Of a DNA stretch of 64,000 nucleotides, positions 53,785-63,034 are shown piece by piece. The translations under genes and the position numbers were made by a program. The stretch's first letter is position 1. Each line of letters opens with the position of its first letter. The DNA is taken from the NCBI RefSeq assembly GCF_030542105.1, contig NZ_JAUOFB010000003.1, forward strand, positions 434,001-498,000, read 5' to 3'. This DNA is from Hymenobacter sp. BT730 (GTDB lineage: Bacteria; Bacteroidota; Bacteroidia; Cytophagales; Hymenobacteraceae). The notes beneath the pieces are model-generated. The model ran no database searches. It was not told where the DNA came from and saw only the letters and a program-made list of their open reading frames with translations.

Positions 53785-55548
53785 GTGATGAAAAAGTCCG
53801 GGGTTTCTACTGCTATTGCAGTTCTATTACTTAGCCTGGCGGCTTTTACCTGGCTTATGAAAAAGGATGGCACTGGGGTGCTTTTGCAGGTGCGGACCAC
53901 AGAGCCCATATTAGAGTGGGTAGAGCCGCATACCTGGGCTTCTGCCGGGGCGCTGGGGGCATCCAGCCGCAACATGCACCATTATGGTCTAAGCTGGAAG
54001 CCGGCCTCATCCTACTCGAAGTCTCTACCCATAGAACTGCCCAGGTTGCCCGCCGGGCATTCTGTTCTTCTGACCATTGAATTATGGCCTGAGCACGACG
54101 TGCTGACTGCCCAGAACGATGTTATGCAGGAACTAACCAAAGGGGCTTTCGACCAACAAATAGACCAACTGTGTGCCCGTATCGCCGCGCAAAAAAGCAC
54201 TTACTACCTACGGCTGAATCCGGAGATGGAAGTGCCCGCGAAAGTATACCCCTGGCAAAACCAGGCCCCACAGGCTTTCAGCCAGGCATTCCGGTATTTC
54301 GCGCAGCGCTGCCGCAAGCTGGCCCCTCAGGTAAAAATAGTCTGGGGCCCGGCTGGCTACCCCGGCGACCTGGAATTCTGGCCGGGCAATGATGTGGTGG
54401 ACGTGGTTAGCATTACCATGGGAAGTGCTTCAGAAGCACAGGCACCTGCTTATCCAGGTGGAAGCAAGGGGCAGGATGCTCTTCTCCGAAAGCTGCACCG
54501 CCTGTCTATAGTCGGGAAGCCGGTGCTTATTCTGGGCTCTCCGGCATTACCACGCCAGGAGTTTCGGCGGGAATGGCTGTTAGCTGCTACTCAGGAACTC
54601 CGTGCCCACCAACAGTGGATGGCAAAAAGCCAGCAAGCAGCCGGCCCTTTACAAAAGAGGCTCCCCGGCAGAGAGGCAGGCACCGCGCCCGTGCTGGGTG
54701 TATTAGACCGAAACCATTTGCTGGTGAATCAGCCCGCCGTTCAGGTAGAACACTTGTTCACCGATTGGCTTCAAATTATGAACGGCGGCCTACAAAAAGA
54801 CCTACAAGGTGTTTTTGGCCGGAATCATGACGTTATCCTGACGGTGGAGCCCTGGAATGGGCCTGAGAAGCCCCGGGACAAGGAAGTGTTGGCCAATATC
54901 CTACGTGGCCATTACGATAAACAGATCAGGACCTTATATGGCCTCCTTTCTAATGTTCAGCACACCGTCTATCTACGCTGGGCGCATGAGATGGAAATTC
55001 CCATTACCCGCTACGCCTGGCAAAGCCAGAACCCGCTGACCTATATTAAAGCCTACCGCTACTTTACCTTATTTAATCAGGGAAATAACCCTAATATCCG
55101 AAGGGTGTGGGGGCCGGCCGGTGACCGGGGCTCCCTGGATTATTGGCCCGGCGACGACGTAGTGGATTATATCAGCATTGCTATTTATGGTCTTCCGGAC
55201 AAGAATATCACGGACCATACCCAGCAGGAAACTTTCCGCGACATATTCCAGCGCAAAACCCGCCGGATGGCATTCGTGCACAAACCTATTTTCATTACCG
55301 AATTTGGCGTAAAAGGCCCTGACGATTTTCAGCAGCAGTGGCTCCAGGATGCTGCCCAAACCCTGTGGGAACACCCCGAAGTGGTAGGAGCCTGCTATTT
55401 CAATTGGCAGGACTTACCGGAAGCTTGGGGTAAAATTCAGGCCCCCGACTGGAGTATTACCCCCGCCGCCTTTCAAAAATTTGCCGCCAGCCTAGGCGTC
55501 TCTTCCACTCAGACTGTGCCTAGCAGTAGTATGGCCAAAGCGGACTGA
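53785..55548 (+). CDS. membrane-anchored protein with two GH26-like domains, the first catalytically altered
   Basis: Exported protein of 587 residues with an N-terminal hydrophobic anchor (GVSTAIAVLLLSLAAFTWLM). Two homologous GH26-like (beta-mannanase-type) barrels follow, about residues 40-285 and 310-570. Domain 2 keeps the acid/base Glu in HEMEIP (E402) and the nucleophile in KPIFITEFG (E506). In domain 1 the matching His is Pro (P146), Glu is kept (E147), and the nucleophile position is Gly (G251, KPVLILGSPAL), so it is probably inactive. Both share VWGPAG and YWPG/WPGxDVVD. Likely a cell-surface polysaccharide enzyme; polymer unknown. It is between secG and groES with no obvious partner. 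Confidence 0.85.
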   Translation: MMKKSGVSTAIAVLLLSLAAFTWLMKKDGTGVLLQVRTTEPILEWVEPHTWASAGALGASSRNMHHYGLSWKPASSYSKSLPIELPRLPAGHSVLLTIELWPEHDVLTAQNDVMQELTKGAFDQQIDQLCARIAAQKSTYYLRLNPEMEVPAKVYPWQNQAPQAFSQAFRYFAQRCRKLAPQVKIVWGPAGYPGDLEFWPGNDVVDVVSITMGSASEAQAPAYPGGSKGQDALLRKLHRLSIVGKPVLILGSPALPRQEFRREWLLAATQELRAHQQWMAKSQQAAGPLQKRLPGREAGTAPVLGVLDRNHLLVNQPAVQVEHLFTDWLQIMNGGLQKDLQGVFGRNHDVILTVEPWNGPEKPRDKEVLANILRGHYDKQIRTLYGLLSNVQHTVYLRWAHEMEIPITRYAWQSQNPLTYIKAYRYFTLFNQGNNPNIRRVWGPAGDRGSLDYWPGDDVVDYISIAIYGLPDKNITDHTQQETFRDIFQRKTRRMAFVHKPIFITEFGVKGPDDFQQQWLQDAAQTLWEHPEVVGACYFNWQDLPEAWGKIQAPDWSITPAAFQKFAASLGVSSTQTVPSSSMAKAD

Positions 55549-55651
55549 GGATTAGGCGCTGCTGGCATAACCTGACACAGTTGGCAGATTTCAAGGAAAA
55601 AACTGCCTGTAAAAGTGGGCCGGGCGTTCATTCTGTCAGGTTTGATGGGGC

Positions 55652-55666
55652 TGGCACAAGAAGTGC
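55652..55666 (+). promoter_or_regulatory. possible sigma-54 promoter of groES
   Basis: TGGCAC, 5 nt, GTGC: the essential GG and GC dinucleotides are 10 nt apart as in the -24/-12 consensus TGGCAC-N5-TTGC (one mismatch). Predicted start is about 55677, 43 bp before the groES ATG. The -7-like AACCTTTG at 55684-55691 is a competing promoter. Confidence 0.4.
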
Positions 55667-55719
55667 GGACTGCGGGCACACGCAACCTTTGTGTACACCC
55701 TTCATCCAAAACATACTTT

Positions 55720-56010
55720 ATGTCACTTAGCATGAAACCACTGGCTGACCGCGTCATCATCGCGCCAGCCGCTGCCGAGGAGAAAACCAAATCGGGCATC
55801 ATCATTCCCGATACGGCCAAGGAAAAGCCCCAGCGTGGCGAAGTAGTAGCCGTAGGCGAAGGCAAAGTGGCCGACAACGGCACCACCATTAAGCCCCAGG
55901 TGAGCGTAGGCGACCAAGTGCTGTATGGCAAATATGCCGGCACGGAAATCACCATTGAGGGTCAGGACTACCTCATCATGCGTGAGTCCGATATCCTGGC
56001 CGTGCTCTAA
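55720..56010 (+). CDS. groES: co-chaperonin GroES
   Basis: Heptameric lid of the GroEL chaperonin, 96 residues. The frame extends upstream to 55615, but the ATG at 55720 starts the family sequence [20 protein letters not shown]. The mobile loop [19 protein letters not shown] and the C-terminal [17 protein letters not shown] are normal. groEL follows after 44 bp in the same operon. No CIRCE element (TTAGCACTC-N9-GAGTGCTAA) is visible before it, so control is not by HrcA in the usual way. Confidence 0.97.
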   Translation: MSLSMKPLADRVIIAPAAAEEKTKSGIIIPDTAKEKPQRGEVVAVGEGKVADNGTTIKPQVSVGDQVLYGKYAGTEITIEGQDYLIMRESDILAVL

Positions 56011-56048
56011 GCCCAGCCTTTTTCTCTTCTGATTTCATTCTTCTGTAA

Positions 56049-57701
<1,653 letters not shown>

Positions 57702-57738
57702 GATCATCCGTCTGGTGCCGTTACAGGCCTGGATGATT

Positions 57739-57775
57739 AAAAGCCCCACTGGACTTATCCAGCGGGGCTTTTTGC
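57739..57775 (+). terminator. intrinsic terminator of groESL
   Basis: AAGCCCCACTGGA/TCCAGCGGGGCTT with one mismatch, loop CTTA, then T-run, 37 bp after the groEL stop. Confidence 0.92.
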
Positions 57776-57789
57776 ATTACTAGCAGACT

Positions 57790-58035
57790 CTATTTTTTAT
57801 TGATCAGCTGTTTGCTCAGTACAATTAGCAGAGTCACTAAAACGAACAGGCCTCCGGTTGCCCATTTCATAAATCTATAGTCAGCACAAAGGTCTCGGCC
57901 TGACACCAGAGAAAGGCAACTGTCCGCCCCTGTTTCATATTTTAGACTGACTTGCACGCTAACCATGCTCAACCCGGCGCACAGAACTGCGAAGCTGGAG
58001 AGTATTATCAGGACTGTATGCACACGGTCTGACAT
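57790..58035 (-). CDS. small hypothetical protein with two membrane helices
   Basis: Protein of 81 residues with two hydrophobic stretches (residues about 8-30, TVLIILSSFAVLCAGLSMVSV; about 58-76, GGLFVLVTLLIVLSK) around a loop with two cysteines (ADSCLSLVSGRDLCADY) that may form a disulfide outside the membrane. It has a basic C-terminus (KQLINKK). Unrecognised. Start ATG at 58035. It is the next minus-strand gene after the POT transporter but separated by a strong terminator. Confidence 0.65.
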   Translation of the reverse strand: MSDRVHTVLIILSSFAVLCAGLSMVSVQVSLKYETGADSCLSLVSGRDLCADYRFMKWATGGLFVLVTLLIVLSKQLINKK

Positions 58036-58102
58036 AAACTATATAGGTGCTATAAAGCAATGAATGCCGCTGCCAATCAAACAACTTCAAAACTACTGCT
58101 AA

Positions 58103-58145
58103 ATCAAAAGCCCTGATGACTTATTAAGTCATCAGGGCTTTTGAT
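58103..58145 (-). terminator. intrinsic terminator of the POT transporter gene
   Basis: Perfect 20-bp arms ATCAAAAGCCCTGATGACTT/AAGTCATCAGGGCTTTTGAT, loop ATT. On the minus strand GGGCTTTTGAT provides the T-run. 17 bp after the stop at 58163. Confidence 0.9.
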
Positions 58146-58162
58146 AATCACTGGAGCTAGCG

Positions 58163-59899
58163 CTACGCTGTTACGGGCTCCTCCATCATGGTATAGAGGC
58201 GCTTGTAGATGATGAACAGAATAAACGATGCTACAGCCGACATGCCCACGAAAATCATAAAGAAATCATAGAGGCTGGTGATTTGGAAGCCGAGGAAAGT
58301 AGGCCAGTGGGAAGTCAGTTCCAGGCTGCTGAGTTTGGCGGATACGTCGGCGGTAGCCTGCGCGGTGCCGTTCAGGATGGCGGGCAGGTTGATGCCTTCT
58401 TTGGCCGCTTTAGCAAACTCGCCGGGGCCGGGAGGATACAGGCCGGAGAGTACCCCAGCCAGCTTGTTGCCGGCAGCCGTAGCCAGGAACCACACTGCCA
58501 TCAGCAAGGAGGCAAAGCGGGCAGGTGCCAGCTTATTTACCAAGGCCAGGCCAATGGGCGATAAGCAAAGCTCGGCGAAAGTGTGGACCATGTACATGGT
58601 GATAAGCCAGAACATGCTCACTTTGGTGGTGGCATCCACACCCTTCACCCCGAAGGCAATGATAAGGTAACCAATGGCCATCAGCATCAGGCTGATCGAC
58701 ATTTTCAGGGGCGAAGAAGGCTCGGCGCCCCGCTTGCCCAGCCAGGTCCAGAGGACAGCGAAGATGGGAGCGAAAATAATGATGAACAAAGCATTGGCCG
58801 ACTGGAAGTAAGAAGCCGGTACCACGGACGAACCCAGTGTACGATCCGTCTGCTCATCTGCAAAGAAGGTGAGCGAAGCACCTGCCTGCTCAAACGTGCC
58901 CCAGAAGAAGATTACGAAGAAGCTCAGGATGAAAATTACGTAGATCTTCTGTTTTTCGCGGGCCGTGAGCGTGGGGTCCGTGAGGATAGTAATAGGGGCT
59001 ACAATCATGGCCGAGAAGACCAGCGCGCCTATCCAGTCGCGGTTCATGAGCCAGGCAATGGCGGCATATACTACGGCAAACAGGCCAATGAGCATGGGCA
59101 GCTTGCTGGCGAAGCTCTTGGTGGGCTGGCTAATAGTTTCGGCCCGCACCGGAGCATCAGTTTGTGTGGGTACTACGGGGGAGTGTTCAACGCTGCGCTC
59201 AGGCTTGGCGCCTAGTGGCGCGCCGCTGGACGTAACTACGTACTTATTCTTGAGCAGCTCAAAAGTGATGGTGCCAAACAGCATACCAATACCAGCGGCC
59301 AGGAAACCCCACTTAAAGTCGGCGGGGTTGCCGGTATCACCCAGGGTACCACATACCAATGGCGACAGGAAGGCGCCCAGGTTAATACCCATGTAGAAGA
59401 TGGTGTAGGCGGCATCAATACGCTTATCGCCGGCGGGATACAGCGTGCCCACCATGGAGGAGATATTGGGCTTGAAAAAGCCGTTACCGAAAATCAGACA
59501 GCCCAGACCCAGGAAAAACAGCATAAGTTGCATCTGGGGAGCATCTGTCTGGCCCGTCTGGTATAGAGACGCACTAAAAAACAAAGCAAACTGGCCGGCA
59601 GCCATTAGCAGGCCACCAAACAAGATGGAGCGGCGGTTGCCCCAGTAGCGGTCAGCCACGTAGCCGCCCAACAGCGGCGTGAGGTACACCAAGCTAGTGT
59701 AGTTACCATAAATGAGCGACGACATCTCCTTGTTCATCAGGAGGGCCTTGATCATGTACAGCGACAAGAGGGCGCGCATGCCATAATAGCTGAAACGCTC
59801 CCACATTTCTGTGGCGAACAGTACGTACAGGCCCCGAGGGTGGCCGCTTTGCGCGGCTACGGGCGGCTGTTCATGAAGAGCAGCAGATGTTGTTTGCAT
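58163..59899 (-). CDS. proton-dependent oligopeptide (POT/PTR2) transporter
   Basis: Inner-membrane H+-coupled di/tripeptide importer of 578 residues, about 14 helices. The frame extends to 60025, but ATG 59899 precedes the family start (GLYVLFATEMWERFSYYGMRA), including ExxERFxYYG with its proton-coupling residues. Other signatures are GGYVADRYWGNRRSI and FYMGINLGAFLSPLVCG (PTR2 motif). A long cytoplasmic loop of about 60 residues between helices 6 and 7 (PERSVEHSPVVPTQTDAPVRA) is typical of Bacteroidetes forms. Transcribed alone, divergent from pckA. Confidence 0.94.
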   Translation of the reverse strand: MQTTSAALHEQPPVAAQSGHPRGLYVLFATEMWERFSYYGMRALLSLYMIKALLMNKEMSSLIYGNYTSLVYLTPLLGGYVADRYWGNRRSILFGGLLMAAGQFALFFSASLYQTGQTDAPQMQLMLFFLGLGCLIFGNGFFKPNISSMVGTLYPAGDKRIDAAYTIFYMGINLGAFLSPLVCGTLGDTGNPADFKWGFLAAGIGMLFGTITFELLKNKYVVTSSGAPLGAKPERSVEHSPVVPTQTDAPVRAETISQPTKSFASKLPMLIGLFAVVYAAIAWLMNRDWIGALVFSAMIVAPITILTDPTLTAREKQKIYVIFILSFFVIFFWGTFEQAGASLTFFADEQTDRTLGSSVVPASYFQSANALFIIIFAPIFAVLWTWLGKRGAEPSSPLKMSISLMLMAIGYLIIAFGVKGVDATTKVSMFWLITMYMVHTFAELCLSPIGLALVNKLAPARFASLLMAVWFLATAAGNKLAGVLSGLYPPGPGEFAKAAKEGINLPAILNGTAQATADVSAKLSSLELTSHWPTFLGFQITSLYDFFMIFVGMSAVASFILFIIYKRLYTMMEEPVTA

Positions 59900-60095
59900 G
59901 AATGGTAATTGAGTGAGGAAAGAAGAGGAAGGAGCCCTGTTCGCTGCAACCGAATGAGGGTTGGTAAATCTACAAAACTTTCCAAATTGAGTAGAGTTTC
60001 CTATGAATTCGCTAGAAAGAGGCAAATGACCTCAAATTACGAAAGCGAATTTTCGCTATTTTAAATTGGCTTATCTACCAAGTCGGGTTTTTGTC

Positions 60096-60103
60096 TATTT
60101 TTG
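60096..60103 (+). promoter_or_regulatory. -7 box of pckA
   Basis: TATTTTTG, a perfect TAnnTTTG, about 52 bp before the ATG at 60155. It overlaps the TTG at 60101 and so argues against that codon as the start. The -33 box is weak. Confidence 0.55.
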
Positions 60104-60154
60104 TCTTCCGATTCCCCATTTTCCCACCCACCCTTTAACCTCGTTTTCGGCCCC

Positions 60155-61780
60155 ATGCAAGATTATGCCGCCAACGTTCTCCCACGCCTTCAGCCCCTTG
60201 GCTTTACGCGCACTACCGGTCCGGTCCACCTGAACCTTACCCCCGCCGAGCTGATAGAGCAGGCTCTTCGCCGCGGCGAAGGCTACCTCACCGACACTGG
60301 CGCCCTGATGGCCGACACCGGTAAGTTTACTGGCCGCTCGCCCAAAGACCGGTTTGTGGTGAAAGATGCCTCCACCGAAGAAAGCGTTTGGTGGGGCGAC
60401 ATCAACATAGCCTTTGACCCAGCGAAATTCGACCAGCTGCAGACCAAAATGGTGCAGTACCTGGCCGACAAAGAGCTATTTGTGCGTGATGCTTATGCCG
60501 GTGCCCACCCCGACTATCAGCTGAAGCTCCGCGTGGTAAACGAGTTGGCCTGGCACAACCTGTTCTGCTACAATATGTTCCTGCGACCCACCCAGGGTGC
60601 TGACACCAGCTGGACGCCCGATTTCAGCATTATTTGCGCCCCCGGTTTTGAGGCTGATCCGGCAGTAGATGGCACCCGACAGAGCAACTTCGCTATTCTG
60701 AACTTCGAGAAGAAGATGATTCTGATAGGCGGAACTGGCTATGCCGGCGAAATGAAGAAAGGCATCTTTGGCGTGCTGAATTATCTGCTGCCCCACGAAA
60801 AAAACACCTTGAGCATGCACTGCTCGGCCAACGTAGGCGAAAAAGGTGACACCGCTATTTTCTTCGGCCTTTCCGGCACGGGCAAAACCACCCTTTCCGC
60901 TGACCCCAACCGCGGCCTCATCGGAGATGATGAGCACGGCTGGATGCCCGGCAACGCTGGTATCTTCAACTTTGAAGGTGGCTGCTACGCCAAGGTAATT
61001 GACCTGAGCAAGGAGAAAGAGCCCCAGATCTGGGACGCTATTCGCTTTGGCTCTATTGTAGAGAATACGCGCTTCATCCCCGGCACCCGCACGGTAGATT
61101 ATGCCAACAAGTCGGTAACGGAAAACACCCGTACGGCCTACCCTATTGGCTTCATTGATAATGCGGTGGAGCCTTCTGTGGGTGGTGTGCCGAAGAACAT
61201 TTTCTTCCTCACGGCCGATGCCTTCGGCGTGCTGCCTCCCATCAGCAAGCTGGATAAGTGCCATGCCATGTACCACTTCATGTCTGGCTACACCGCTAAG
61301 GTAGCAGGTACAGAAGTTGGCATTACGGAGCCTCAAACCACTTTCTCGGCCTGCTTTGGCCAGGTATTCCTACCGCTGCACCCCACCAAGTATGCGGAGA
61401 TGCTGGGCAAGAAAATGGAGGAACACGATGTAAATGTGTGGCTCATTAATACGGGCTGGACGGGTGGCGCCTACGGCGTGGGCCACCGCATGAAGCTTAG
61501 CTACACCCGCGCTATGATTACTGCCGCCTTAAATGGCGAGTTGCAGGAGGTAGAGTTTGTGAAACACCCGGTTTTTGGGGTGGAAATGCCGATTTCACTG
61601 GCGGGCGTGCCTGCTGAAATCCTAGACCCGCGTAACACTTGGGAGGATAAAGAGGCATACGATAAGACGGCTGCTTCGCTGGCAGAGAAATTTGTACATA
61701 ACTTCCAGAAGTACGCTGATTTCGCTAACGAAGAAATTCTGGCTGGCGCTCCTAAAATAGCTGCTGAGGCAGGCGTATAA
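60155..61780 (+). CDS. pckA: phosphoenolpyruvate carboxykinase (ATP)
   Basis: Gluconeogenic enzyme converting oxaloacetate plus ATP to phosphoenolpyruvate; 541 residues, standard for the ATP-dependent form. The open frame goes back to a TTG at 60101, but the ATG at 60155 (MQDYAANVLPRLQPLGF) follows a -7 box and fits family length. Visible motifs are GRSPKDRFVV (substrate Arg), GLSGTGKTTLSADP (P-loop kinase-1a), IGDDEHGW (metal Asp), FEGGCYAKVIDL and WLINTGWTGG. All catalytic residues are intact. Terminated by a strong bidirectional hairpin. Confidence 0.97.
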   Translation: MQDYAANVLPRLQPLGFTRTTGPVHLNLTPAELIEQALRRGEGYLTDTGALMADTGKFTGRSPKDRFVVKDASTEESVWWGDINIAFDPAKFDQLQTKMVQYLADKELFVRDAYAGAHPDYQLKLRVVNELAWHNLFCYNMFLRPTQGADTSWTPDFSIICAPGFEADPAVDGTRQSNFAILNFEKKMILIGGTGYAGEMKKGIFGVLNYLLPHEKNTLSMHCSANVGEKGDTAIFFGLSGTGKTTLSADPNRGLIGDDEHGWMPGNAGIFNFEGGCYAKVIDLSKEKEPQIWDAIRFGSIVENTRFIPGTRTVDYANKSVTENTRTAYPIGFIDNAVEPSVGGVPKNIFFLTADAFGVLPPISKLDKCHAMYHFMSGYTAKVAGTEVGITEPQTTFSACFGQVFLPLHPTKYAEMLGKKMEEHDVNVWLINTGWTGGAYGVGHRMKLSYTRAMITAALNGELQEVEFVKHPVFGVEMPISLAGVPAEILDPRNTWEDKEAYDKTAASLAEKFVHNFQKYADFANEEILAGAPKIAAEAGV

Positions 61781-61795
61781 TTTTAGCGTACAGTT

Positions 61796-61832
61796 AAAAA
61801 GCCCCACCAACAATTGTTGGTGGGGCTTTTTT
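61796..61832. terminator. bidirectional terminator between pckA and the NmrA-like gene
   Basis: Perfect palindrome GCCCCACCAACAATTGTTGGTGGGGC (61801-61826) with A-run before and six T after, serving both convergent genes. The 26 bases are a single symmetric stem with the loop at its centre. Confidence 0.93.
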
Positions 61833-62802
61833 ATTTACTGGCACTTGCCATTTGCTCTATCTGTAGCTTCGCAGCATTTTTCGCCACCCAATCATCGAAG
61901 GTTTGCAGATCGGGGTTTAATTCTCGCGCAAACTTAAGGTCGCGGGTCTTTGCGACCTGGTCGGCAAAGTCATGGTAGAACTGGAACATATTGCCCAAAT
62001 CGTCGGCGCCGGGAAAGCCGAAGTTGCGGTACGTATCGGGAGTTATATGGTGGTAGACTACCTTCCTGCCCAAAGCCTTTGATAAGCTAGCCGCCATTTG
62101 CTGACAGGTAATATGCTCCCCGGCTATGCCGATGGTCTTCCCAATCAGCTCCTTCCCTTTTTTAAAGATACCGTAGGCGCATTTTCCGATATCTTCTGCT
62201 GCCATGCCCGATAGTTTCTTGTCGCCCATAGGAAAAGTAATGGCTAACTCCCCGCCGGGGCCAGGTTTTGGGCCCATGCCAAAATAGAGAAGATTCTCCC
62301 AGTAGAAGGAGGTAATCAGAAAGGTAGTAGGCACACCCAAATCCCGGAAATATTGGTCTGCTTGGCCTTTGCCATCAAAGTGAGGCACTTTGTACTTGCC
62401 CTGCAGCGTGGGCATCCGGTTATCCGTGAGTGGGACAAAACGGCGCGTATCTTCCAGCGTAGACCAGATGACGTGCTGCAGGCCAGCCGCCTTAGCAGCC
62501 TCGGCCATGTTACGGGCTTCGGCGACTTCACGCTCGGGTGAGTAATGGTCCCAGAAGAAGGTGACGCAGTAAGCGCCATAAGCTCCCTGTAATGCCTTCC
62601 GCAGGCTTTCAGGATTATCAATGTCGGCGGTAACAACTTCGGCTCCTAAACTGGCCAGTTTTTGGGCCTTGTCAGATTCGGGGTGGCGGGTAACAGCGCG
62701 CACTCCGAATTCGCTGGAAGGGTCATTCAAAATGGCACGGGCCAGCCCGCCACCCTGGGCCCCAGTGGCCCCAAATACAACGATTATCTTCTTGTCAGCC
62801 AT
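61831..62802 (-). CDS. NmrA-like NAD(P)-binding protein
   Basis: Atypical SDR of 323 residues. The frame continues to 62853, but ATG 62802 begins the fold (MADKKIIVVFGATGAQGGGLARAIL, motif GATGAQGG). HVIWSTLEDTRRF and the C-terminal FDDWVAKNAAKLQ match the NmrA/HSCARG branch. Such proteins sense the NADP(H) ratio or act as small reductases; the Tyr-x3-Lys pair is not evident. A TACCTTCG (one mismatch to the -7 box) is near 62848. It converges on pckA and follows the SDR gene on the same strand after a terminator. Confidence 0.9.
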   Translation of the reverse strand: MADKKIIVVFGATGAQGGGLARAILNDPSSEFGVRAVTRHPESDKAQKLASLGAEVVTADIDNPESLRKALQGAYGAYCVTFFWDHYSPEREVAEARNMAEAAKAAGLQHVIWSTLEDTRRFVPLTDNRMPTLQGKYKVPHFDGKGQADQYFRDLGVPTTFLITSFYWENLLYFGMGPKPGPGGELAITFPMGDKKLSGMAAEDIGKCAYGIFKKGKELIGKTIGIAGEHITCQQMAASLSKALGRKVVYHHITPDTYRNFGFPGADDLGNMFQFYHDFADQVAKTRDLKFARELNPDLQTFDDWVAKNAAKLQIEQMASASK

Positions 62803-62978
62803 AAGTGTTGTCGTTAAAACGGATAGATAATTACTGATAATCCGAAGGTACAAAACACATATTTAATATAAAATTGCATATAATCCATATAACAAATCCA
62901 ATCAATTGAGTCTGCTGGACAATGCCATTTCGGTCGCATGACAACACCTCAGTTATGCTTAGTGCAGGTTTAAAAAGT

Positions 62979-63016
62979 ACAAAAGCCTCGCTGACGACTA
63001 TCAGCGAGGCTTTTGT
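62979..63016 (-). terminator. intrinsic terminator of the SDR gene
   Basis: Perfect 16-bp arms ACAAAAGCCTCGCTGA/TCAGCGAGGCTTTTGT, loop CGACTA; 19 bp after the stop at 63035. Confidence 0.92.
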
Positions 63017-63034
63017 ATTATAGGCCAGGCAGGG

